Shown: positions 32,771-40,976 of the stretch, piece after piece
Numbering within the stretch: the stretch's first letter is position 1
How the letters are laid out: every line of letters begins with the position of its first letter
Source: a bacterium
GTDB lineage: Bacteria; Patescibacteriota; Minisyncoccia; UBA6257; JAGOQP01
Reading direction: 5' to 3'
Assembly (NCBI GenBank): GCA_021780155.1
Contig: JAJXZH010000024.1
Span: forward strand, 1 to 55,099
DNA: 55,099 bases
The notes under the pieces: model-generated
Databases searched by the model: none
Told to the model about the DNA's origin: nothing
Seen by the model: only the letters and a program-made list of their open reading frames with translations
Program-made: the position numbers and the translations under genes

Positions 32771-35700
32771 ATGAGTACTGCAAAAAAATTAGCAGTCGTT
32801 GTGTTATCAATCGTTATGGTTTTTGGAGCTTTTAGCTTTAATGCTAATGCTCAAACAACCACTGACTTGCAAACGCAGATCGCGACCTTGCTCGCTCAGA
32901 TAAATGCTTTGAAATCACAAATGGCTGCTTCACAAGGAGGCACTACATCTTCTTCTTATAGCTTCACCAAGGACCTCACCCTCGGTAGCAGAGGAGCTGA
33001 TGTTTCTGCTCTTCAGCAAATTTTGATAGATGGCGGATTTCTTAAAATCTCCGCTCCGACCGGATACTTTGGTGCGATGACCAAAGCCGCGTTGGCAAAA
33101 TATCAGGCAGCGAATTCAATTTCGCCTGCCGCCGGATACTTTGGCCCTAAAACCAGAGCATTCATAGCATCGCAAACAACCGGAACAACCGGAACAACCG
33201 GAACGACTGGAACTACCACTGGAACAACCGTTCCTGCAACTGGTGGATTTAGCGTTTCGTTGGCTTCGGACAACCCGAGTGCTTCAAATATTCCTGTTAA
33301 TGGAGGAAATATTCCGATGTTGAAACTTAATTTCAGCGCGGGAGCTACTCCGGTAAATGTAACTTCTTTCCAAGTTACAAGAAGTGGACTTTCTGCCGAT
33401 ACTGACCTTCAAAATGTTTATCTCTATCAAGGAGGAACAAAGTTGGCCAGCAATATGGGGATTTCTAACGGCGTAATCAACTTTAGTCAATCTACTGGAC
33501 TCTTTACGGTTCCAGCAAATTCTACGATTGAAGTTACTGTTTCCGCCGATATCACCAACAATTCAGGTTCCGCCAGTCATGTAATGTCATTTGGCGTCGC
33601 CTCGGCTTCGGCTATTACCGCTTCAGGTTCCACGACCGTTTCGGGAACTTTCCCAATCAATGGAAATCCGATGTCGTTGGTTTACATTTCTAATATCGGA
33701 TCATTGCAAATTACCAATTCAACTTACTCGTCAACAAATGTTAATGCCGGACAAACGGGATATTTAATTGGACAAGTTAATTTGCAAGCTGTTGGAAGCG
33801 ACCCGATCAAAGTCAGCTTGCTTCGATTTACTGATATCGGAAGTGTCGGCTCTTCGGCTTTGCAAAATCTTAAGTTGATGAATGGTAATACCCAATTGGG
33901 AAACACTATTTCAGCTCTTGATTCAAGCAATGTGGCATTATTTGACTTATCGTCAAATCCGCTTATGCTTGCTGCCGGACAGACGGTTACTTTGGGAGTT
34001 TATGCGGATGTTATGCCAACCTCTAACAGCGTTGGAAGAACTTTCCAATTTACTCTTCAGCAACCTTCGGATATTAGCGCTGTTGATAATATGTACAGCG
34101 TTGGTCTTTTGCCTACCATTAACGGAACTGTTAATGGATCTTCGGCAAATTCGTGGCCTGTTTCTCTCTATAACATAACTGTGAATAACGGAGGATTGGT
34201 TATGTCTTTGGACTCAACCTCTCCTTCAACTTACGTTGTTGCGGGAAACACTCATCAAGTTATTGCTAAATTTGACGTGTTGGCATCAGGCGACACCGTT
34301 AGATTGAACGACTTGGTCTTTAAGATTTCTGGAAGCACAACTTCAACTTTGAACAATGTTCAAATTATGGGTTCTTCCGGACAACTTGGAACCACGGCTT
34401 CAACTTATGTAATGGGGTCAAGTCTTGATCTTAACACCAGCAATTCTTTGAACTATATGATTGCGGCTAATAAAACCGATGTCATAACCGTTTATGCCGA
34501 TATTCCAGTCGGAGTTACAGGAACAATGACTGCTCAAATCGTTTCTGGCTCGGCTCAAAGCAATACCAGTTATGCATCTGTTGCAGTTGGTGGAGTAACA
34601 AGTAATTCTTTGAATGTCTTGTCGTCTACTTCCAATTTGACTGCTGCCATAAACTATGGTTTGGGATCTCCGACAGTTTCTGCTGGTCAACAAGGAGCTC
34701 AATTGGCTTCATTCAATTTGACCGCCGGACAAGTTAATGATATTTCCTTGTCGGGAGTTACGGTTCAATTGGCTAACAATGCCAGTCTTGCTTCCGAACT
34801 TTCAAACTTTGTTGTGAAAGTTAACGGAAACGCTATTGGTCAAACTACAGCTTTGATGAATGCAAATTCCAGTCAGACATTCAGCGCTGCTGCTCCGATT
34901 GTAGTCAAAGCCGGAACAACTGCCGAAGTTGATGTTTATGCCAATCTTTCCAACACCTTGACGGCTACCGGAACATTTAACCCAGTCTTTACCTTGTCTT
35001 CGGTTAACGCCAATGTTGTTAATGGAAACAGTGTTTCTGTTTCATCTGTTCCTGGTCAATCAGTTCTCTTAACGACCGGAGGAGCTCTTAGCGCTGTCAT
35101 TGATGGAGCTTCGGCTCAATCTCAGTATGTTGGAATGGGTGTAAGCAACAATTCGTTGGCTACATACAGATTCAATACTGACACCAATGGTTCGGCTACT
35201 TTGACTCAGGTTGTTGTTCAAGACAGCCCGAGTGCGTCAGCTTCAACAACCACTTCCACGAGTGGAGGAGACTTCGTCAGCTACGCGTTGATGCAAGGCA
35301 CCACTCAGTTGGCTAGTGGAACATACGCAAATGGTTTTGTAACCTTTAACTTGAGCGGATTAAGCATCCCTGTTAACAGCTACGCTTCTTTGAGCGTTGT
35401 TGCTTCCTCGAATGTTTATCCTTATGCTTCATCTTCTGCCGCTCATGCTATGTGGTTGAGTTCATTCCAGTACACCACTCCAGCCGGATCTCACACAGTG
35501 ACTCCGTCTAGTGTCCACGGAAATCTATTCACGATTTACCGCTCGGTATTGGGTGTAACTCAAGGAGCTAACGTCACCGCTCCGACCTCAATTTCTGGAG
35601 GTTCGGGATATGCCGTGGCTCAGTTCAACTTTGCGGCATCGCAATACGATACATTTGTAAAGCAATTAACGGTTTCTAACGCTGGTACACTTGTTCAAAG

Positions 35701-36016
35701 TTCTACCACTGTCGTTCTTAACCTTTATGCTTCAAACAATCCTTCGTTATTGCTTGCTACAACGACTCTTTCTGGAACTGCTACTAATACTTTGACTTTG
35801 AGTCCAGTTTTGGACATTCCTTCTGGTCAATCGTATACTCTGACATTGAAACTTGGAGCAGTAACCAATACGGCATCAGTAACTTCAGGCACCGGTTCAT
35901 ATCAGGTGTCACTCAATGGAGTTAAATGGAACGACAGCATTCTTGATGTGAGCACTTTGTCTCCATCAATTACCTTGCCTGTTCCTGGCCAATCAATCAC
36001 TGGTTTATCTAACTAA
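32771..36016 (+). CDS. S-layer-like surface protein with peptidoglycan-binding domain
   Basis: 1081 aa. Signal peptide (KKLAVVVLSIVMVFGAFSFNANAQ), a coiled stretch (TTDLQTQIATLLAQINALKSQM), then a PG_binding_1-type domain (about 68-137) with the repeated phrase GYFGAMTKAALAKYQ / GYFGPKTRAFI that binds the cell wall. A Gly-Thr linker follows, then about 900 residues of Ser/Thr/Val/Asn-rich beta-sandwich repeats with GQ-x-V/T and N-x-L-N-V-type strands. Codon use differs from its neighbours (more AAC, GGA, GTT, TTG), as expected of an abundant protein. I infer the main surface coat. It has a long structured leader and its own terminator, and repeat arrays on both sides. Confidence 0.82.
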   Translation: MSTAKKLAVVVLSIVMVFGAFSFNANAQTTTDLQTQIATLLAQINALKSQMAASQGGTTSSSYSFTKDLTLGSRGADVSALQQILIDGGFLKISAPTGYFGAMTKAALAKYQAANSISPAAGYFGPKTRAFIASQTTGTTGTTGTTGTTTGTTVPATGGFSVSLASDNPSASNIPVNGGNIPMLKLNFSAGATPVNVTSFQVTRSGLSADTDLQNVYLYQGGTKLASNMGISNGVINFSQSTGLFTVPANSTIEVTVSADITNNSGSASHVMSFGVASASAITASGSTTVSGTFPINGNPMSLVYISNIGSLQITNSTYSSTNVNAGQTGYLIGQVNLQAVGSDPIKVSLLRFTDIGSVGSSALQNLKLMNGNTQLGNTISALDSSNVALFDLSSNPLMLAAGQTVTLGVYADVMPTSNSVGRTFQFTLQQPSDISAVDNMYSVGLLPTINGTVNGSSANSWPVSLYNITVNNGGLVMSLDSTSPSTYVVAGNTHQVIAKFDVLASGDTVRLNDLVFKISGSTTSTLNNVQIMGSSGQLGTTASTYVMGSSLDLNTSNSLNYMIAANKTDVITVYADIPVGVTGTMTAQIVSGSAQSNTSYASVAVGGVTSNSLNVLSSTSNLTAAINYGLGSPTVSAGQQGAQLASFNLTAGQVNDISLSGVTVQLANNASLASELSNFVVKVNGNAIGQTTALMNANSSQTFSAAAPIVVKAGTTAEVDVYANLSNTLTATGTFNPVFTLSSVNANVVNGNSVSVSSVPGQSVLLTTGGALSAVIDGASAQSQYVGMGVSNNSLATYRFNTDTNGSATLTQVVVQDSPSASASTTTSTSGGDFVSYALMQGTTQLASGTYANGFVTFNLSGLSIPVNSYASLSVVASSNVYPYASSSAAHAMWLSSFQYTTPAGSHTVTPSSVHGNLFTIYRSVLGVTQGANVTAPTSISGGSGYAVAQFNFAASQYDTFVKQLTVSNAGTLVQSSTTVVLNLYASNNPSLLLATTTLSGTATNTLTLSPVLDIPSGQSYTLTLKLGAVTNTASVTSGTGSYQVSLNGVKWNDSILDVSTLSPSITLPVPGQSITGLSN

Positions 36017-36064
36017 CATTAGATAAAGAGTCGATTCGTTTACCGATGTCGTATAATCGGAAAC

Positions 36065-36092
36065 AAAAATCCGCCTTTGGGCGGATTTTTGT
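36065..36092 (+). terminator. Terminator after the S-layer-like gene
   Basis: AAAAATCCGCC TTT GGGCGGATTTTT, a strong symmetric stem. Confidence 0.85.
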
Positions 36093-36118
36093 TGGGTTCG
36101 TGTTTTAAACTTGATTTA

Positions 36119-36460
36119 GGATCCAGGAGTCATAAGAACAAACCACTGGATTCCAAATCAAGTTTGGAATGACAGATGAGACGAAGATCTGGATTCCAGC
36201 TTTCGCTGGAATGACAGAGATGTGTCATCCCGTTGAAAAACGGGATCCAGGAGTCATAAGAACGAAACTCTGGATTCCAAATCAAGTTTGGAATGACAGA
36301 AAGTGTGTCATCCCGTTGAAAAACGGGATCCAGGAGTCACAAGAACAAAACTTTGGATTCCAGCTTTCGCTGGAATGACAGATGAGACGAAGCTCTGGAT
36401 TCCAAATCAAGTTTGGAATGACAGAAATGTGTCATCCCGTTGAAAAACGGGATCCAGGGG
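36119..36460. repeat. Palindromic repeat array right of the S-layer-like gene
   Basis: Alternating units: TGTCATCCCGTTGAAAAACGGGATCCAG with an AGTCA(C/T)AAGAAC spacer; CTGGATTCCAAA-TCAAG-TTTGGAATGACAG; and a variant CTGGATTCCAGC-TTTC-GCTGGAATGACAG, with GATGAGACGAAG spacers. The same families make up the array at 32119-32332. Confidence 0.88.
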
Positions 36461-36462
36461 CC

Positions 36463-36522
36463 TCAACAAAATATCTCGCACAAGGCAGGATATTTTATTG
36501 TCGGGCCGCCGGGAATCTCACG
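36463..36522 (-). pseudogene. tRNA-Pro 3'-end fragment with terminator, copy 1
   Basis: Repeats the terminator hairpin of the true tRNA and TGTCGGGCCGCCGGGA, then jumps to ATCTCAC, missing 12 bp (T loop and half the T stem). No acceptor 5' half, so it cannot be a working tRNA. Confidence 0.75.
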
Positions 36523-36629
36523 TCGCTCACTTCGTTCGCTCTTTAAAACCCTTCGGTTTTAATATTTCCGGCACGGGAAACTACAAGTTTCCCGACCCCT
36601 TCCGATTCGAATCCGTTAGCTCAGACAAA

Positions 36630-36692
36630 AACAAAACACCTTACACAAGGTAAGGTATTTTGTTTTCTTGTCGGGCCGCCGGGAATCTCACC
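36630..36692 (-). pseudogene. tRNA-Pro 3'-end fragment with altered terminator, copy 2
   Basis: Same TGTCGGGCCGCCGGGA/ATCTCAC junction as copy 1, with the identical 12-bp deletion. The hairpin before it differs (ACCTTACACAAGGTAAGGT) but keeps the stem form. Confidence 0.75.
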
Positions 36693-36794
36693 GCTCGCCC
36701 CCGACCCCCACTTAAGAAACCTTCGGGTTTCTTACGTCGCTTCGCTCCTATTTTCCAACACGGGGGCTCGCAGTTAAAATCCCGGAGCATCAAC

Positions 36795-36823
36795 AAAATA
36801 TCCCGCACAAGGCAGGATATTTT
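36795..36823 (-). terminator. Terminator of tRNA-Pro
   Basis: AAAATATCC / GGATATTTT, 11-nt loop, on the minus strand right after the tRNA. Confidence 0.75.
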
Positions 36824-36827
36824 ATTG

Positions 36828-36900
36828 TCGGGCCGCCGGGATTCGAACCCGGAATCTCACGCACCCGAAGCGCGCATGTTAGCCGTTACACTACGGCCCG
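36828..36900 (-). tRNA. tRNA-Pro(CGG)
   Basis: 73 nt: acceptor CGGGCCG/CGGCCCG, D stem GTGT/ACAT, anticodon stem CGCGC/GCGTG with loop TTCGGGT (anticodon CGG, codon CCG, G37 as usual for Pro), T stem CCGGG/CCCGG with TTCGAAT, discriminator A. No encoded CCA. Confidence 0.95.
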
Positions 36901-36996
36901 TTTTTATATTGTTGTTTTACGATAACTCTAAAATGGAGACAAATCAAATCGGTAATTTTATTTTAGATATTTTTTTGGAGTTTAATGTTTTTTATT

Positions 36997-37025
36997 TTGA
37001 CATTGGATTGTATAAGGTCTATATT
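36997..37025 (+). promoter_or_regulatory. Promoter of the DUF458 gene, leaderless
   Basis: TTGACA, 17-bp spacer, TATATT, 7 nt to ATG 37033. It marks the start codon against the ORF-track start at 36985. Confidence 0.75.
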
Positions 37026-37032
37026 ATTTTTT

Positions 37033-37512
37033 ATGGAAGATGTTTTTTTTGGCAGTGAAGGAAAAATTTTTAACAAGAGGGAGGTAGTGAGAGAAATCTA
37101 CGATTATATGTCTTCTGGCCCTCAAAATGTTTATAAAATAATCGTTGGTAGCGATTCTCAGCCACTTTCTTCGGATAATGCCGATTTTGTTACGGCTATT
37201 GTCGTTTATAGAGTTGGAAGAGGCGGAAGATATTTTTGGAGAAGAGTTAACAATCACAAATTTTTCAACTTAAGAGACAGAATCTTAAAAGAGGTTATGC
37301 TTTCGCTTGAGACCTCGGTTGAAATTTTGAAGATTTTGAAAGAAAATAAAGACGTGAAGTTTGATTTTGAAGTTCATGTGGATGTCGGTCCCAACGGAAA
37401 GACCAGCGAGCTCATAAGCGAAGTAACGGGAATTATAAGAGCTTATAATTTTTCGTTTAAAACCAAGCCTGAAAGTTATGCTGCCAGTTCGGTTGCCGAC
37501 AAACATGTTTAA
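37033..37512 (+). CDS. YkuK/DUF458 family RNase H-like protein
   Basis: 159 aa from ATG 37033. KIIVGSDSQPLSSDNADFVTAIVVYRVGRGGRYFW and FEVHVDVGPNGKTSELISEVTGIIRAYNF are the two conserved blocks of DUF458 (B. subtilis YkuK), which has an RNase H-like fold with Asp residues in place of the active site. The biochemical role is unknown. The first 16 residues in the track are upstream of, or inside, the promoter (36997-37025) and are not part of the protein. The next gene is also an RNase H-fold protein. Confidence 0.85.
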   Translation: MEDVFFGSEGKIFNKREVVREIYDYMSSGPQNVYKIIVGSDSQPLSSDNADFVTAIVVYRVGRGGRYFWRRVNNHKFFNLRDRILKEVMLSLETSVEILKILKENKDVKFDFEVHVDVGPNGKTSELISEVTGIIRAYNFSFKTKPESYAASSVADKHV

Positions 37513-37565
37513 TCGATTGGAAAATATAAATTTTTTTAAAATTATAATTATTTAATTTTTATTTT

Positions 37566-38129
37566 ATGAGAGACACGGTAGTAATTGATATTGAAACAAA
37601 AAATACTTTTTTTGATGTCGGCAGGGATAATTTCGGGGGGTTGGAAATTTCGTTAGTGGGTCTTTATTCTTACCAGCACGACAAATACATCGCCTTTGAA
37701 GAAACAGAACTGGATAAAGCCGGAGAATATCTAAAAAACAGCGAGCTCATAGTCGGATTTGCCATAACCAGATTTGATTTGCCGGTAATGGCGAAGCATT
37801 ATGATTTTGATTTGTTTGCGATTCCCAGAATAGATATTTTGGATGAAATAGAAATTCTTACCGGAAAAAGAATCGGATTGGATTTGTTGGCTCAAACCAA
37901 TTTAGGAGTCGGGAAAAACGGACACGGATTGGAAGCGGCTAATTTATATAAAGAAGGGAAAATAAATGAGCTTAAAAATTATTGTCTCAACGATGTTAAA
38001 ATCACCAAAGAACTTTATGATTTGGCAAAAAAACAAGGTCATTTAATGGTTCCTCAAAGGTCTCAGCCTCAGCCGGTGAAAGTTTCTTTTGACTGGAGAG
38101 AAAAACTTTTGTATCAAAGATTGTTTTAA
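37566..38129 (+). CDS. Predicted 3'-5' exonuclease (RNase H-like, YprB type)
   Basis: 187 aa. VVIDIETKNTF carries the D-x-E of the first exonuclease motif, LIVGFAITRFDLPVM the second Asp, and NYCLNDVKITKELY the third (Y/C)xxxD motif, as in DEDD exonucleases of the YprB/RNase_H_2 group. About 60 residues shorter than classical members. It may trim RNA or DNA ends in repair. It lies 53 bp downstream of the DUF458 gene and 75 bp upstream of the cysteine desulfurase gene on one strand. Confidence 0.8.
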   Translation: MRDTVVIDIETKNTFFDVGRDNFGGLEISLVGLYSYQHDKYIAFEETELDKAGEYLKNSELIVGFAITRFDLPVMAKHYDFDLFAIPRIDILDEIEILTGKRIGLDLLAQTNLGVGKNGHGLEAANLYKEGKINELKNYCLNDVKITKELYDLAKKQGHLMVPQRSQPQPVKVSFDWREKLLYQRLF

Positions 38130-38204
38130 TCGGTCTCAAAAAACAAAAGCGCGTGAAACACATAAACTGATTACAAACTTTTGTTTTTATAAGATTTTGA
38201 TTTT

Positions 38205-39419
38205 ATGAAACAAATTTATCTTGATTATGCGGCAACAACTCCGGTCGATCCGGAGGTTTTTGAAAAGATGAAAAATTTTTTCACAAACGAATCGCAGGAT
38301 TTTGGCAATCCGGGTTCTCTTCACTATTTTGGGCAAAGAGCTCAAAGCGCGTTGGATTTTTCGAGAAAAAAAATAGCTCAATCCATAAGTGCCAATTTTA
38401 GGGAGATAATTTTTACCTCTTCTGCTACCGAAGCCAATAATTTGATTATTCGCGGGGTTGTTAGCGGTTCCATCAGCGCTTTTAAAAATAATGGACAAAA
38501 TTTTATTCCCAAAATTATAATTTCATCCATTGAACATCCATCTGTTTTGGAAACAGCAAAGGATTTGGAAAGAGAAAAAACGGCAGAAGTTGTTTATTTG
38601 CCGGTTGATAGGAGTGGTGTTGTCGATTTGGCGACGCTTGAAAAAGAATTGGACGAAAACGTTGTTTTGGTTTCGGTGATGGTCGTTAATAATGAAACTG
38701 GAATTATTCAGCCAATTGAAAAAATCGAAAAATTGATTGATGATTACAAAAAAATAAAAAATAATGCCAAAGAACTTAAATACCCGATGTTTCATTGCGA
38801 TGCTACTCAAGCGTTTAACCTTTTTGATTTGAATGTGATAAAAAGCGGAGTTGATTTGATGACTTTTTCCTCTCACAAAATTTATGGACCAAAAGGAGCC
38901 GGCGTTGCGTATATAAAAGGAGGAGCCGACAGGGCTGATTTTATTAAACCGATTATAACCGGTGGAGGTCAAGAATATGGATTAAGGTCGGGAACGGAAA
39001 ACATTCCGGCTATTGTCGGATTTGCTTACGCCGCAGAAAAGTCCTTTTCTTTATTCAAAAAAGAAAAGGAAAGATTGGAAAAAATATCCGAATCTTTTAT
39101 AAAGGAAATAAAAAAAGAATTTCCCGAAGCCGAGATTAATGGTTCTGTTGAAAATAGGTCTTTTCATATAGTAAATTTATATTTTCCGCATAACAAAAAT
39201 ATCGGGATTTCGTTAGATTTAATAGGGATATCGGCATCGGCCGGCGCGGCATGCGCTCAAAGGATTGAAAAGCCGTCCCATGTTTTAAAAGCCATGGGAT
39301 TTTCCGATGAAAGAATTGACCGAAGTATTCGTTTTAGTTTTGGGAGGTTTTTTCTTGAGGAAGATGTTTTCCCGTCTGTTTTAAAAATATCCGAAGCTTT
39401 GAATAAAAATAAAAAATAA
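38205..39419 (+). CDS. Cysteine desulfurase
   Basis: 404 aa, fold type I PLP enzyme. YLDYAATTPVDPEV at the start, IISSIEHPSVLETA, HCDATQAFN, SSHKIYGPKGAG with the PLP-binding Lys, GGGQEYGLRSGTEN and SASAGAACAQRIEKPSHVL with the active Cys on a flexible loop. It takes sulfur from cysteine for Fe-S clusters and for tRNA thiolation. Which of IscS, NifS or SufS it is cannot be told: the loop form is closest to NifS/IscS, and no scaffold gene is next to it. Confidence 0.94.
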   Translation: MKQIYLDYAATTPVDPEVFEKMKNFFTNESQDFGNPGSLHYFGQRAQSALDFSRKKIAQSISANFREIIFTSSATEANNLIIRGVVSGSISAFKNNGQNFIPKIIISSIEHPSVLETAKDLEREKTAEVVYLPVDRSGVVDLATLEKELDENVVLVSVMVVNNETGIIQPIEKIEKLIDDYKKIKNNAKELKYPMFHCDATQAFNLFDLNVIKSGVDLMTFSSHKIYGPKGAGVAYIKGGADRADFIKPIITGGGQEYGLRSGTENIPAIVGFAYAAEKSFSLFKKEKERLEKISESFIKEIKKEFPEAEINGSVENRSFHIVNLYFPHNKNIGISLDLIGISASAGAACAQRIEKPSHVLKAMGFSDERIDRSIRFSFGRFFLEEDVFPSVLKISEALNKNKK

Positions 39420-39453
39420 TTGATTTAAAATTTATAATTAATAAAATAAAAAT

Positions 39454-40770
39454 ATGTTTCATCAAAAAATATCAACATTAAGCAAAAAAGCCAAAGAAAA
39501 TAAATTTTTTATAATTGTCGCCGTCATTGCTTTTGCCGGAGGAATATTAGGAGGGGCGTTTGTCGCTCCCGCTTACACCAGAGCCAGTATTTTTGGAGAT
39601 ATTTATCGGGGGATTGTTAACGGCGTTGGCGGAGTTTCTTCCGGTTCAAGTTCGAATTTGAATTTGAATTCAACGCCTTCCAATTCTTCTGTCTCGTCGG
39701 TGACCAATGATTATGAGCAAGCGGTGATTAACGCCGTTCAAAAGGCATCACCGGCGGTTGTTTCAATAGTTATTTCAAAAGATGTGCCGGTTGTTGAGCA
39801 ATGTCCTTATAATCCTTTTTCAAACTTACCTCAGCAATTCCAGCAATTCTTTGATTTTGGCGGCAACGGCAGCCAATTATATCAGCCGTGCAATACCGGA
39901 AAGACCCAAAAGCAAGAAGTTGGTGGGGGTTCGGGATTTATTATTTCATCGGATGGGTTGATATTAACCAATAAACACGTGGTCAGTGACACTTCGGCCG
40001 ATTACACCGTTTTTACCAACGATGGAAAAAAATACACGGCAAAAGTTTTGGCCAGACATCCGACTTTGGATATTGCTTTGGTAAAAATTTCGGCGACCAA
40101 TTTGCCGACGGTAGAATTGGGCGATTCAAGCAATTTAAAATTGGGTCAAACGTCGATTGCCATCGGAAATGCGTTGGGAGAATTTAGAAATACCGTTTCG
40201 GTGGGAAATGTATCGGGATTGGCAAGGACGCTTACCGCCTCTGATGGCAGTGGCAATGCCGAGACGTTGGATAATGTCATTCAAACTTCGGCGGCAATCA
40301 ATCCCGGAAATTCGGGAGGACCGCTTTTGGATTTGTCGGGTAGAGTTATCGGAATAGATACGGCGATGGTCTCGGGAGCTCAAAATATCGGCTTTGCCAT
40401 TCCCATAAATTATGCCAAAAAATCCATTCAATCGGTTATCAGTTCCGGTAAAATCAGCGTTGCTTATTTGGGGGTGAGATACATAATGCTCACTTCGGAT
40501 GTCGCCAGCCAATATGGGATCAAACAAACTTCCGGCGCTTTGATAAAAGGAGATTCCAATAATTTTGCGGTTGAGAAAAATTCTCCCGCCGAAAAAGCCG
40601 GCCTTCAAGAGGGAGATGTCATCACTAAAGTTGACGGACAAGACGTCAACGCTCAAAATCCTTTGGCTTCTATTATTTCCCAGAAAAATCCGGGAGATAC
40701 GATAGTGATAACTTTCATCAGAAACGGAAAAGAAATGACAGCCAACGTTACCTTGAGCGAAAGAAAATAA
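39454..40770 (+). CDS. HtrA/DegP-family serine protease
   Basis: 438 aa. A basic N-terminus and one membrane helix (about 18-40), a Ser/Asn-rich linker, then a trypsin-like domain: TNKHVV (catalytic His), HPTLDIALVK (Asp) and NPGNSGGPLLD (Ser), followed by a single PDZ domain (about 330-430) with PAEKAGLQEGDVITKVDG. It degrades or refolds damaged exported proteins outside the membrane, as a membrane-tethered protease. The 75-residue Gln/Pro-rich insert (LPQQFQQFFDFGG) before the active site is a common LA-loop variation. Confidence 0.95.
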   Translation: MFHQKISTLSKKAKENKFFIIVAVIAFAGGILGGAFVAPAYTRASIFGDIYRGIVNGVGGVSSGSSSNLNLNSTPSNSSVSSVTNDYEQAVINAVQKASPAVVSIVISKDVPVVEQCPYNPFSNLPQQFQQFFDFGGNGSQLYQPCNTGKTQKQEVGGGSGFIISSDGLILTNKHVVSDTSADYTVFTNDGKKYTAKVLARHPTLDIALVKISATNLPTVELGDSSNLKLGQTSIAIGNALGEFRNTVSVGNVSGLARTLTASDGSGNAETLDNVIQTSAAINPGNSGGPLLDLSGRVIGIDTAMVSGAQNIGFAIPINYAKKSIQSVISSGKISVAYLGVRYIMLTSDVASQYGIKQTSGALIKGDSNNFAVEKNSPAEKAGLQEGDVITKVDGQDVNAQNPLASIISQKNPGDTIVITFIRNGKEMTANVTLSERK

Positions 40771-40798
40771 AATTAACCGACAACGTTTTACACAAAAT

Positions 40799-40816
40799 CC
40801 GCCTCTTTTGAGGCGG
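40799..40816 (+). terminator. Terminator after htrA
   Basis: CCGCCTC TTTT GAGGCGG, followed by only a short T stretch. Confidence 0.6.
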
Positions 40817-40850
40817 TTATCTGTCAAGTATTGAAATTTAAAAAATACGC

Positions 40851-40856
40851 TATAAT
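40851..40856 (+). promoter_or_regulatory. -10 box of clpB
   Basis: TATAAT, giving a leader of about 110 nt before ATG 40977, unlike the leaderless genes around it. Confidence 0.5.
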
Positions 40857-40864
40857 ATAAGAAT

Positions 40865-40908
40865 TACGGAATACAGTAAGCTACGAAATACGAAATAATT
40901 ACGAAATT
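40865..40908 (+). repeat. Four-fold TACGAAATA repeat in the clpB leader
   Basis: TACGGAATA (40865), TACGAAATA (40882), TACGAAATA (40889) and TACGAAATT (40900), all in the same direction, just after the -10. It is not the CIRCE element. Candidate operator for heat-shock control. Confidence 0.4.
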
Positions 40909-40976
40909 AAGAAAGCGGAATAATATCTAGATTTTTACATTTTGGTGTCAGTTTTTTATTTTTTGTAAAGATTATT

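Larger units (their letters stand above)
36017..37032. other. Gene-free region: repeats, tRNA-Pro and its broken copies
   Basis: About 1 kb. Terminator (36065-36092), repeat array (36119-36460), two tRNA-Pro 3'-end fragments (36463-36522 and 36630-36692), intact tRNA-Pro (36828-36900), and the promoter of the next gene. The ORFs 36169-36378 and 36660-37058 run through repeats and the tRNA and are rejected. Confidence 0.75.

Noticed and set aside
36169-36378. 69-aa ORF in the repeat array
   Set aside because: Its repeating protein pattern only reflects palindromic DNA repeats.
36660-37058. 132-aa ORF over the tRNA-Pro region
   Set aside because: It reads through tRNA-Pro remnants and the tRNA itself, and ends inside the promoter and start of the DUF458 gene.
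40135-40827. 230-aa ORF antisense to htrA
   Set aside because: It mirrors the conserved protease domain; no family features, and the sense gene has full catalytic motifs. Typical shadow ORF.
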